Positions 23,562 through 34,864 of a stretch of 64,000 nt of DNA are shown in pieces. Origin of the DNA: Chlamydoabsidia padenii (lineage: Eukaryota > Mucoromycota > Mucoromycetes > Mucorales > Cunninghamellaceae). Below the pieces are notes generated by a model, which saw nothing but the letters and a program-made list of their open reading frames with translations, was not told the DNA's origin and did not search any database. The stretch spans positions 992,001-1,056,000 of the forward strand of contig JAIWND010000002.1 of NCBI GenBank assembly GCA_025330725.1. Direction: 5' to 3'. A program made the translations under genes and the position numbers. Positions within the stretch are counted from its first letter, which is position 1. Every line of letters begins with the position of its first letter.

Positions 23562-24140
23562 TTACCAATCAAGACCTTTTTTAACAGGACAATCCAGACC
23601 AGAGGTATCGTTCACAGGACATGCATTGATTGTTGCCACCCCATTTGCACCACGACCTTGTTTCTTGAGTGCATATTCCCAATAATGCAAAGTACACAAC
23701 AGGATCGGTCCAATTTCGGGTGGGTATTCATCTTCATCCACTTGGCCCAAATAAGTCAAATCTGCACCGGCATGAGGACAGTATCGATCGGCTGTGTATT
23801 GAGTCGTACCATCTGAGAGCGTGATCAAGATACGTTCGTCGTCATTAGGATCAACCGTGATTGTCGCATCTTGTTTTTCTTCAAAGGTAATGGCAGGTGT
23901 CGGTATTTCTGTTGCCTGTGTCGAAGAAGAGATTGGTGATAAAGTAGTAGTTGTTGTAGGGTTTTGTGATTGATTGGTGTCTTGTGTCTTTGCTTTCTGG
24001 ACAGGATGGCTTATCGTGCCTTTGTGTTGTTCTTGAGGTACTGATGAACTGCAATTGACAGCCACCGAATCCGTTTCACCAGTTTCTATCACACTTTTAC
24101 CTTCATTCACTCTTTTGTATTTGATGGTCGGTGTGAACAT
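23562..24140 (-). CDS. Small soluble Rieske [2Fe-2S] protein
   Basis: Single exon, 192 residues from the ATG at 24140 (MFTPTIKYKRVNEG). The C-terminal half is a Rieske domain: first ligand pair in RYCPHAGADL (C-x-H) and second in LLCTLHYWEY (C-x-x-H), with GTTQYTADRYCPH as the lead-in strand. The N-terminal 80 residues are Thr/Ser/Gln-rich and probably disordered. There is no oxygenase catalytic domain, so it resembles stand-alone Rieske ferredoxins (RFESD type) rather than a full dioxygenase. An in-frame ATG at 24191 would add 17 hydrophobic residues (MTHFGIIFFSLSLSSFF); it was not chosen because it sits only about 20 bp from the promoter motif, but an alternative targeted isoform is possible. 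Confidence 0.85.
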   Translation of the reverse strand: MFTPTIKYKRVNEGKSVIETGETDSVAVNCSSSVPQEQHKGTISHPVQKAKTQDTNQSQNPTTTTTLSPISSSTQATEIPTPAITFEEKQDATITVDPNDDERILITLSDGTTQYTADRYCPHAGADLTYLGQVDEDEYPPEIGPILLCTLHYWEYALKKQGRGANGVATINACPVNDTSGLDCPVKKGLDW

Positions 24141-24689
24141 AAAAAAGGAAGAGAGAGAGAGAGAAAAAAAGATTATCCCAAAGTGAGTCAAGATAATCGA
24201 AGACGGGTATCGGGGTTTTAATATTTTGACAGGTCCCGCCCAATCAGTCTGGTCTTATTTTTTATCAAAGAGATGATATTCATGCAGAACTGTATCGCTT
24301 ATATCTGATTTTCTGGTACCCTAATATCTATGTATAGTCTGCCTTCTTTTTATTGTTAGTGAAGCGGAAGAAAACAGTCTTGATCATTGTTACCGTACCC
24401 TTTTGCGGCGGCATGAGTGCAAAGAAGAGACTCATCCAAATGTTACCCACGTCTTCAACAACATGTTTGTCTTTTAAAGCCATCATTTATTGATCATTTA
24501 GCTTTGTAACTTTGTTAGACACATATAGCTTTTATGTTAAAGGTAGCTTGGGTACTGCGAACAGAGATGATGAATGCGGCTATCGGCGTTTGAATTCATT
24601 TAATCCCTCAGATTTTTTGTTTTTGTTTTTCAAACATTTATCTCTTTTACTTTTTTTATTAACCTTCATTCATCTATACTCCCACTATC
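24141..24689. promoter_or_regulatory. Divergent promoter of Rieske and kinesin-like genes
   Basis: TCGGGGTTTTAAT at 24210 lies 70 bp from the Rieske ATG and TCGGCGTTTGAATT at 24582 lies about 95 bp from the kinesin-like ATG: again one motif variant per gene in a head-to-head region. Confidence 0.45.
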
Positions 24690-27139
24690 ATGATAATAAC
24701 ACCTTTGGAGGTGTTTGTAGATATACACTCATACTTGGACTCAAACAAAACGAAGGACTCTACTCAGCTTTTGTCAGTGGAACAAGACGCCTCTTCAACA
24801 TCCTATTTGGTGGTAAAAGATATAGGTAAGAAAAGATGCGTCCCTACCGCGCTTTGTAATCTTTAACCTATAACCTATAAATCTATGTTGGTAGCTTATG
24901 ATCCCAACTTTGACAACATGGCGTAAGTATAAAAAGAACAAATAAAACGGACCCCTTAAAACTAATGTTCCCCTTTTACTTTTTAGATCCACTCGTCTTC
25001 CCTACTCTGATTGCCAATACGTCAAAGCCAATGAACCTGCTCACACTGATCGACTGGAACAACTAGCACGTGATACTTTACAAGGTATCAATAACAAAAA
25101 AAAAAAAAAAAAGGGTGGAGGGGAAGGATATCAATATGCGACTAACATGATGTGGATAGGGTACAACAGCGCTGGTATCTTTATCAACTCTAGGTAATAC
25201 AAAGTGGGAGGAAATGAATTAGTTACTTGACTATAAACTGATATTGATAGGGGCAACAACTTTGACGATAATTGGCGCGACATGACATACATTGTATTAG
25301 AACAACTGGCATATCAGCTGAACAATAAAAACAAACAATATGCTGAAGATGGAGTACCTTTAATCAAGATGGAATATGGGTATATACTAATTACAGTTGA
25401 TCATGGTCATCAAATTAACCTCTCTCCCCTCCCCTAGATTTATTGGATTCTACGATGAACATTGTTATGACTACCTCAACAAAAGAGCAATCAAGAGTAA
25501 GTCTATTTGATGATATGCATGAATGACCTTTAACTCAAACTCCTACATTTTATAGATGATGAAGCAATTCAATTATACCTCCACTCACTCCTTCAACCTG
25601 TAGACAAGATTGGTGATGTCTTTGATTTGATCGGATCTACTCCTCGGTTACAACCCACTTTACTGGTCTTCCATTTAACCAATCACAACAAATTCGAATC
25701 TACTTTTGCTTGGGTAGACTTACTTCCTCCCTCAACTCCTGATACCCAACGATCTTACAACAATTGTTACTCCGAATTTGGTATGCATAGAAGAAAAGAA
25801 AAGAAAAGAAACACATTTTTTAACTGATCTTCTTCTCCCTTCTAGTCAATATAACGAAAGAGTATACCAAGTCAAAACGGAATGAATTCATGCCCACCAC
25901 CAACTACCCTATGACACACTTCCTCCTGGATTACTTCTCTGGCTCTTATCAAACTATGGCGTTTGCTCATTTTGAAGCAAGTCATTAAATGAAGCAATAT
26001 CTCGAACTCACATAAACTAATACATGTCTTGATACCCTTCCCCCTTTTAGGAATATGGAACATACGACACAAATTACAACATGGATATACTTCAATACAC
26101 ATCAGCATTACAAAACATCAAGTGTTATGTCAATAATGAACCAAGTAAAGTATTGCAATCAAACCTTCCGGTCGACAAGGTAAAGTCTACTATAAAATAA
26201 AATAAAAAGAACATGGACTCGGGGATTTTTGCTACTAGGCTGAACTCTCTCTCTCTCTCTCTCTTTTTTTTTTTTTTTGTTGTAGGATCAAACCACAATG
26301 TTACAAGAAGAACTTAAAAAACGAGACCTTCTATTGGATCACTACAAATCCCTTTATATCCAACGACAAGACGAAATAGATGAACTGAAGAACAAAGCTG
26401 GAACGACTGAATTCATTCGTGAAAAGGTAATTCTGTGTCGATGGATTTGAACAAATGACATACTAATACTACTTACTCTGTCTGCCTTTATACTTTAGCT
26501 CATCTCTACAAGAAACACCACTAACGCCACTTTAAAACGATACGATACCAAGTACGAGGTGCAGCTGGCCGAAATGCGACATGTAATTAATCAACTCGAA
26601 ATATCATTAGGCAAGTCAGAAGGAAAAAACCAGAGGATGAACATCATTAATGCTCACTATTATGTTACTATAGCACACACAAAAGTATCTGCCATGTCCT
26701 ATAAACTAACACTGGAGGAAAAAGAATCGGAACTGGCTCAGCTTTTGGTAACAAACCAAGAATGTAACTTGAATAACATGCTAACTTGTTACTTTCTTTT
26801 TAGGAAACACAAAACACTAATCAAGAACTATCAAAACTCCTGGAATCAAGCACTACCTTCATGGATGGATCTCTCGCCGAAATAACAAGACTTCAAGCCC
26901 AGGTGAAATCATTGGAAGCTGACAGAAATCCGGATCAACGAACAAAATTCCTCAGGAAGAAACTGAAAGATATGGAACACCAAGTAAAAAATTTAACTAA
27001 CAATGTGGATGCTCTGACAGTGGAACGTGAACGACTCATCGCCAATAATGAAGCTCTCAACAATGAAATCATCACTGTGGTGGAAAAGATGACTCGTTTA
27101 CATGATCTGGAAATTCAGGCACTCAAGAAACAACTTTGA
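24690..27139 (+). CDS. Kinesin-like protein with degenerate motor domain and C-terminal coiled coil
   Basis: About twelve exons phase together from the ATG at 24690 to the stop at 27139, giving roughly 530-560 residues. The first 350 residues follow the kinesin motor fold: AYDPNFDNM, then GYNSAGIFINSRGNNFDDNW where active kinesins have GYNGTIFAYGQTGSGKT, VDLLPPS in place of VDLAGSE, and THFLLDYFSGSYQTMAFAHFE plus NMDILQYTSALQNIKCYVNN matching the L-x-D-S-x-G-G...TL-YA--A--I end. The P-loop, switch I and switch II are therefore all lost. A long coiled coil follows (DQTTMLQEELKKRD to the end KKQL). One intron near 25977 uses a GCAAGT (GC-AG) donor, required to keep frame; a second GC-AG intron (about 26610-26672, in-frame length) is possible. 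It resembles non-ATPase motor-homology partners such as Cik1/Vik1 in concept only, since the domain order here is motor first. Confidence 0.75.
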
Positions 27140-27810
27140 CTATGGAATAGGTAAACGTGGGGATGTCTTGAATTGACTTGGTCAGTGAAAAGATGGCCTT
27201 GGTCGAATATGAAACTTGGCAAATCTGATAAGGGGTCCTGATTTGACATTGCAACCAACTATCATCCACAAGAGCATTGGTGCCCTACCCTACTGCAACC
27301 GCAACAAAATCAAATACCTTTATAGCAGTAACTACTCAATCAGCAATCTATCTGGAATTATGAACCATATATGCAGATAAATATACCAGCATCATCCTCC
27401 ATATGGTATCTTCCCGACATCACTCAGCTTTGCGACCTACACACATAAGCATTCTACAAGATCAACAATCAGCCTGTTTAAATCCATCAACCACTACCAG
27501 ATCCAATTTCTCCACCAAGAACAGCATGTTAACAACAATACGATAATTAAACAAACGCAACTTGGACACCTGATATGCAAACCTTACTTGGTAGTCTAGT
27601 ATAAATTAGCTTTTTATTACATTGATGATTGATGTAGTTACCACACATTATAATAAATTGTAACCCCGCCAATTTATGAATAAAAGCGGTTCCTCCTTGA
27701 TAATTACCACTTTTCTTTGCCCACTTCTTTGTCCTTTTTATTCTTGTTATTCCTCCTTTTTATATATATATATAAAACATTCACATCCTTCTCCCCTTTT
27801 TATTACTATC
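27140..27810. other. Intergenic, Hook promoter
   Basis: No gene. A variant element TAACCCCGCCAATTTA at 27661 lies about 140 bp upstream of the Hook ATG; a TA-rich stretch follows at about 27762. Confidence 0.5.
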
Positions 27811-28639
27811 ATGACCTTCTCACGTATGGAGGCTGCCATGGAAGATGCTTTTGTCGAATGGGTAAAAACTAAAGATATATAAATATGAACCTAATTATAC
27901 TAACAAGATAAATGAATACTCATCTTTTCCCATTTGCTATATTTCATTAGTTTAATACTTTTGAGTGCAAGTCTCATGCTATTGACACAGTGGTGGAACT
28001 TGCCGATGGTGTTGTCTTATCCGATATCCTGACTGATGTGTAAGTAATCTTTCCTCTACACACACACACATTCTTCATTGTATATCTTAATTCTTCTTAT
28101 TGTTATGATTAGGGACGGAAAATGGTTCAAGCAGATACCCAATCAAACGGATACCCAACTGACTTGGGTTCATCGCCTCAACAATCAAAAAATCGTCTAT
28201 AAACTCATTACGCGCTACTTTGAAGAAGTATTGGGGCAGGACCCTGAACTTTTACCGACCGTCGATCTCAGTGCCATCGCCAAGAATGCCGATCTTCACC
28301 AACTCTTACTCATGTGCCAAATGGTTATCGCTATTGCTGTCCAATCTGATAACAACCACAGATATATCGAAATGATCCAAAGCTTATCTCAAAAAAGTCA
28401 GCAAGCTCTTATGGTGTCTATCGAAGAGGTAAAGTAAATAAATAGGCACCATAAATGTAGTGACTAATACTGATATCTTCTTTTTATTTTATTTTATAGG
28501 TGATGAATCATTTTAATACTGATGAAATTAATCATCGGTCTTCTCAACTCTCAAGCGTGTCGGGGACAACAGCATCAAGGAGCTTTTACAACGACAGGTA
28601 CAGTATACATTCGTCTTATCGCAGTATTGACAACATCTT

Positions 28640-28677
<38 letters not shown>

Positions 28678-30971
28678 GTGATCTGACTCTTAAAGGTCAA
28701 CTCGAATTGGAAAAACTGTTGATGGAAAAGAAACAATTTGAAGCTGCACACTCACAACTCTTGACCGATTATGATGATTTACGTGAACGATTCGTAAGTA
28801 TTACATCTTCCAAATCCTATTATCATCACTTTAATTTGTCACTCTTTAAATTTATATCCATATGATGAACTTAGGAAGACTTATTGGACGAAAAAGCCGA
28901 TCTTCAGCATCGATTACGGGATATGGACTCGGTGATTGCACATGCGAATGACACTGGTAAAACAGATCTGGTGATGCGGGCCGAATTGGATCATATCAAG
29001 CAAGATCTAGCAAAAAGCGAAGATAAACGACACGAAATGGAACAAATCTTGGAAGAACATGTTAACGCCATCCACGAACTCAAGCGAAAGATCGACGAAC
29101 TCTCTGCCAAAGCCGACGAAGCTAATCTCTTGCGCGATCAATTGGAGGAATATCAACAAACGATGGAACGACTACAAAAGATGGAAACGGCTCTGGAAAA
29201 GTACAAGCGGAAGGCTGATGAAAGTGTTGATCTGCGACGACATATCAAGGCTCTCGAAGAACAGAACACTAGTCTTTTGGAACGAAGTCATCATGTGGAG
29301 GATGAATATCGCAAGGTGCTGGCTTTTAAAACCTTGATGGATTCTTACAAGGAACAGGTGCAACAATTAGAATCAAGTAATCTCGAAATACTCAAGGAGA
29401 AGAATCGATTGGACACCCAAGTGGCTCGTCTGGCGGAACAATGTACATACTTGGAGAACGAACGCGATCGTAATGCAGAACAAGTACAATTGCTGGAAGA
29501 TCATGTCAAGGAATTGGAATTGGTCGGCGATGGGACAACTCTCGACAAGGTGGTCAGCCATCAAGGTAGTGTAAACATTGGCGAAGATGATGATGGCAAT
29601 ATTGATCAACATACTGGCGATGCTATGGATCTGGACATTCAAAATGATATGGAAGAAAACTTGAAGAAATCAAATGTGACTGAACTGTAAGTGGCCAAAA
29701 AAAAAGGGGGGTTGGGACTTCTTTAAATGTATATTAATGGTCTTTATATTTACTTAGGCGTTTGACTATTGGGCGCCTAAAACGACAAATCAAGGAGATG
29801 GAAAACAATCGACCTCCTGATACTAACTCTACTAACTCTGTGCAAGAACTACAAAATGCAAAAGAATCGTTGGAAAAGGTAAGAGAAGAATATATTTTTC
29901 ATGGTGATTATTTGTCTAACTATTCTATTTCCTGATATAGAAACATGAAGCCATTCTCTCTGAACGTGATCAACTTCGTCAAGAACTGGCTCAAATTCGA
30001 AATGGCATACCCGATTCTCTCTTGAATCAAACACAAACCATCATGGCATTCCGATCTCGTATTCTCGACTTGGAGAAAGAATCCGCCTACCTCAAGACTC
30101 AATCTACACAGTTGGAAAAGACAGTGACACAAGGTACAAGCTCGGTGGCCAAGGATCCAATTACCTTCCAACAGTATGAAAAAGAACATGGGTGCTTACA
30201 AGAACGCTTGAATCGGCTGGAAGATATCACCAAAATGCAACTACATGATATAAATCGAATGTTGGTAGAGGCGAACTATCTCAATGGTATCAATAATCAA
30301 CCCTCTGAAAACTTGGGTCAACCTGGCATGTCCAAGTAAGTAAAAAAGAAAAAGGAAAAGGGAAAAGATATCTAACTCATATTTTATGCATAATAGTGAT
30401 GACTTGGAAGTGATTAAAGAACAAAACGCAAGTCTCCAAATCCATGTACTGCACCTCCATGAAGAAATCAATGAGACACAAGGCAAAACACGAAAAGTGC
30501 GAGACGTAAGTAGGATGAAACAAACGAAAGAATAATACTGTATGTAACAAGGTTTTTTTTTTTTATTTTTCGCTATATATATTGATAGATGATTAAACTG
30601 TATGGTCAATTACTACAAGAAATGACTGCACGATTTGCACTAGGTCGACAATCCGAAGAACCCTCCACCTTCTTATCAAGAACACCAAGATCAAAGGAAG
30701 AAGAACAAGACTTGCTCAAGGTAACAATAATAAATGTGTATATCGATCGAATCAATCTGACTCTTTTTATCTTTTTCTTTTATAGAAACAAATCCATGAT
30801 GTACGACTGCAATCAAGGAGGGAACAACAACTGATTATATCCGCATGGTACGATCTGGCTCGTAGAAATCACAGGGAAATGTCAAATTTATCCATTCGCT
30901 CCACTCCTTCTTCATGGCTTGGTCGACAACGCAAGATTTTAGATGGTCATTTACGTCAAAAGCTTTGCTGA
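27811..30971 (+). CDS. hok1: Hook-family dynein activating adaptor
   Basis: Eleven exons in phase (27811-27861, 27951-28039, 28113-28428, 28500-28597, 28679-28793, 28875-29686, 29758-29878, 29941-30335, 30397-30505, 30589-30720, 30786-30971) encode 807 residues. The N-terminal Hook domain (calponin-homology-like) runs from EDAFVEWFNTFE to about residue 170, with GKWFKQI and the conserved LLLMCQMVIAIAVQSDNNHR helix that contacts dynein light intermediate chain. The rest is a long coiled coil (residues 220-700) ending in a C-terminal region with QQLIISAWYDLARRNH, typical of the cargo-binding Hook tail. In filamentous fungi HookA links early endosomes to dynein. An acidic DDDGN insert interrupts the coil in exon 6. 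Confidence 0.92.
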
Positions 30972-31533
30972 TTGACCTTTTACCCCCCCCCTTTATTATG
31001 CATCTCGTTATAATGTCCCACCACCCCCATCTCACTTAGAATCGTATAGTATATTGTACCCTTTGTAGAATGGTAGTGCTTGGACCTTATTTTCTTTTTT
31101 TACTTAATAAACTTTATTTACTATTTACTTTATATATTAATTGTTATTAATGCGGATTACAGTGTACCTCTGCCATTCAACTTGGTTTGACGAGGTATCA
31201 TACATATTCAGGGCCCAGATTCAAACCCCGTCACGTGAACATTCTGGGAAACATTGACAATTCCATCCATATCTGCATTGGAATCTGCGTTATTAGACCC
31301 TTATGTCAGCCCAGAAATCCAATCAAAACAACATTTTCGATGGTAAAGGTGGTGGATTTTTTAATCCAGATTCGCCCATTGATCCTCTCACCGGTGTGAA
31401 TTCGTCCCAGAGAATACAAACCTTTCCCTTCCCCCCAAAAATCACGTAAATTCAATACCGACAGGCTTTGACTTTACGAGTTTACTTATCGTTTTCAGAT
31501 TTGTGTTTTGAAAATTTATAGACGAGAATTTAT
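30972..31533. other. Intergenic, Hook 3' flank
   Basis: No gene. An orphan ATTCAAACCCCGTCACG at about 31210 belongs to the recurrent motif family. Confidence 0.45.
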
Positions 31534-32200
31534 TTCAAAACCCGCGTACCCTCACCTTGAATCTTGGGAGTGCTGTACTGGCTTAATGAACAAGTGATGC
31601 TAATGACAAAAGCGACCATGTGCATTCCTTAGCCTATTTCCAACAAAGTTTACATAGTGGTCATTGCACCAAGTCTACTATATGGAGCAGTATAGCCTCA
31701 GGATCGTTTTACCCTGACTTTTGTAGAATGAAAATGGACAGGCGAGACCAAACTTATTTCAAAACCCGCTTACTCTCGCCTTGAATCTTGAGAGTGCTCT
31801 ACTACCTTAATGAGCAAGCGATGCTAATAACAAAAGTGACCAAGTGCATTCCTTAGCCTATTTCCAACAAACTTTACATAATGGCCAATGCACCAAGTCC
31901 ACTGTATGGAGCAATATAGCCTCAAGATCGTTTTAACTTGACTTTTGTGAAAAAAAAGCTGCAGAATGAAAATTGACACACAAGACCAAACTTATATCAA
32001 AACCCGCTTGCTCTCGCCTTGAATCTTGAGATAGCTCTACTGCCTTAATGAACAAGTGATGCTAATGACAAAAGTGACCATGTGCATTCCTTAGCCTATT
32101 TCCTACAAACGTTACATAATGACCAATGCACCAAGTACCTTTTATGGAACTGTACAGTCTCAAGATTACTTTAACTTGGCTTTTGTGAAGGGAAAGGCTC
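31534..32200 (+). repeat. Three tandem copies of a 224-238 bp repeat
   Basis: Units begin at about 31534, 31758 and 31996, each with TTTCAAAACCCGC or TATCAAAACCCGC followed by CTTGAATCTTG, GCTCTACT, GATGCTAAT, AAAGTGACCA, CCTATTTCC and ACCAAGT. Pairwise identity looks high by eye (clearly homologous, with scattered substitutions and small indels). The array ends 130 bp before the RED start, where another element (TTTAATTCCCGCTTTTAAA, about 32199) and a T26 run occur. The same family recurs at 48.6-49.1 kb. Confidence 0.85.
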
Positions 32201-32333
32201 AAATATTTAATTCCCGCTTTTAAATGCGGACCAGCTTTTTTTTTTTTTTTTTTTTTTTTTGTATTATTTTACTTGAGAAAGCACACTTTTGTTTTTTGTC
32301 CCTTCTTCTACTCAAATTTTATCAACATTCATC

Positions 32334-34149
32334 ATGGCAGACGATGGGTAATCATATTGCATAGTTATTCTCTTTGTGATTGTGTATACATTTGAACTAA
32401 CTGATCTTATATTATACATAGTCTAAGTCAAGAAGACTTTCGAAAACTTTTACAAACACCTCGTCCAGGCAGCGAAACATCAACCACAAGATTCAAACCA
32501 CCAGCACCTAAAGCACCGTAAGTACCACAATAACATGATAGTACACTACATTTGATTGATTTGATCTCATCTTTTATAGGCGAAATGAAAGATCCGCAGT
32601 TTTTGCTAGACCAGCGTCCGTCAAACATAAAAAGTATGTCAGTATCTTAATCCTTGTATAGGTGCAACTACTCTAAACATCTTGTCATATTATTAGGAAA
32701 CGTAATCATGATGAAGGGGATGGTTCAGTCAAATCTAATTATCGCGATCGAGCAGCCGAACGACGGGATGGTGAACAAGGCGAAGCAACGAGTGAACAAC
32801 AAACAACGGAGGATCTACTTCGACCAATGGAACAAGGCGAGGCTCTGGATGCTCAACAAGTATATGAACAGTCAAAATATCTCGGTGGTGATACTGAACA
32901 CACTCATCTTGTCAAAGGTTTAGACTTTACCTTGTTGAACAAAGTACGACGGCAAATGGAACAAGACACCTCATCAACAAATGACAATAGTGATGGTGAC
33001 AATGAGGATGACGAGAATGGTGCGGAAGCCACAGTGACAGATGAACAAGCAGAAGTTGCACTAGATGATGCCTTGGATAGACTGGATCGCGGTGAAAAAG
33101 TGGTGGATGATATGGAGGATGCGCTGGCTTTGGGTGTCTCGGATCTATCAGTGGCGGCAAAAGCTTTGAACAATCTATTCACTCGACGAGACGACGCTAC
33201 AACAGTACATGAACTATTTCGACCAGGTCGTATGGCATTCTCATTCCCTGTGGAAAGTGATAGCGATCCTTTTGCTATACCGACAGCCGTCATACGAAGT
33301 AAAGCCGACATTAATGAAAAACAACAGTTATCCACTCAAGCTTCTGGTTGGTCAGACGATGCTCTTCAAGAATCCGAACTGGTCTTGTCCAAGGTGGTCC
33401 AAGTGATGATAAGAAGCAGGCAACAACAAGAACAACAACGACAAAAGAAGGAATTGGAAAATCAACGGATCACTACAGCACCATCGGTACCTGTCTCCAA
33501 TATTCATGATGATGATGACGACGACGACAATCTCCTCTTTAGTGATGTGGAAGGTGATTACGTTTTGGATGAATCGACGATCGGCAAAAACAAACAGTCT
33601 CCGGTAGACGAAACCACGACTCGACATACCAACTACTTTATGGACAACGATGATACAGAAATGGAACAGAATGAAGAAGCATCGGACATACTTGCTAATG
33701 CTATGGCTGGTGAAACGACAATAGGCAAGAAGCGAACATATGATACAGGACCCGAGGAAACGATGGATACAGACAGTCAAGACATCGACATGTTTGGACT
33801 CAGCACCACTGCCCTGCCGACCTCTTTTGCGGATCGTCAACGTATGGTGGTTATGGATGATGATGAACAAGACGATACCCGGCAACAAGCAACCCTCTTG
33901 GTGGATCAAGGCACCCATAAGAACAAAAAGGCTCAATTATCAAGGTGGGACTTTGACGATGAAGAACAATGGCAGCATTATAAATCGACAGTGGAAATCC
34001 AGCCGAAAAGTGCTGCTCAATTCGGAGTCAAGATGGGCGATGGACGGAAACGCAACAAGGAACGAAGGGTCATGTCTGAAAAACAAAAACTCAACCGGGA
34101 TTACCAACAAGTCAAGGGAATCATGGAGAAAAAGTATGGGAAAAGCTAG
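32334..34149 (+). CDS. IK: RED/IK spliceosomal protein homolog
   Basis: Four exons in phase: 32334-32347, 32422-32517, 32580-32633, 32697-34149; 538 residues. The N-terminal RED domain is recognisable from GLSQEDFRKLLQTPRP through RDRAAERRDGEQ to YLGGDTEHTHLVKGLDFTLL, where metazoan RED has the matching YLGGDMEHTHLVKGLDFALL-type block. The middle is acidic and low in complexity (DDDDDDD runs). The C-terminus WDFDDEEQWQHYKSTVEIQP, AAQFGVKMGDGRK and YQQVKGIMEKKYGKS matches the RED C-terminal domain. RED acts with Smu1 in the spliceosomal B complex, which suits an intron-rich genome. The Arg-Glu/Arg-Asp dipeptide repeat that names the human protein is absent. Confidence 0.92.
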
Positions 34150-34864
34150 TGATAGTGATAGTTATAATATTATTAGAATAGTGTTATATATTGTTTAATA
34201 CTAGGAGGTAAATAAAAAAAAAAAGTAATGGCTGTACTTGTTGGTCAGTCTTTGGTGATATTTAATTCGGAATAGGTAGGTCTCTCATGCAGAGATTTAT
34301 GTGTAGGGAGGCCTCAAGAGATCCAGTCATTTGTCTTTATGTCATTGAACCAAAGGTAAACTCACACATAGTTATACTTTTTTGACAGATGAATGAAATA
34401 TCAGGGATCATGGAAAAAAAGGGGTCCTTCTGCTCTCAGTAAAGCTTCCTCGGCAAGTTTACCATTTATAGACTGTTAGTCTAAGCGTTTAGACCGCCGT
34501 CAGAAAAAAGGAAAATACAAACAACAACGACCAAACACATCCAGCTTGTTCAAATAAATACGGAATCAATATAGTATTGGGTAATATCAAAAAGAACTAA
34601 ACAACTGAGCCTTTTATTTTTTCATTCCTAATCGATAGGTGTTGTATTTGTACTTGAAAGCCCAGTGGAGTTTCAATGCGGTGTTTGAACAAATCTCAGC
34701 GCCCCCAAAAGAAGATAAAAAATCTTGCTTTCCAGCTTTCTTCCTTCTTCTCCCCAACATTTTTTTTTAACCCTCTCCCCCCCCCTTTTTTTTTTTTACC
34801 CGCCCCTTCCTGTCGCTTTATCCACCCTCCTTTTTTTTTTTTTTTTTTACCACTTGATCAAACA
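34150..34864. other. Intergenic, acetyl-CoA synthetase promoter
   Basis: A variant ATGCGGTGTTTGAAC occurs at about 34676, roughly 180 bp from the ACS start. Pyrimidine-rich tracts (C/T runs, T14-T19) occupy 34760-34850 just before the ATG, a common feature of strongly expressed fungal genes. No gene. Confidence 0.5.

Noticed and set aside
33352..33936. 194-codon open frame on the minus strand inside the RED gene
   Set aside because: Antisense shadow of a long, well-supported coding exon with acidic repeats; no splice or family support.
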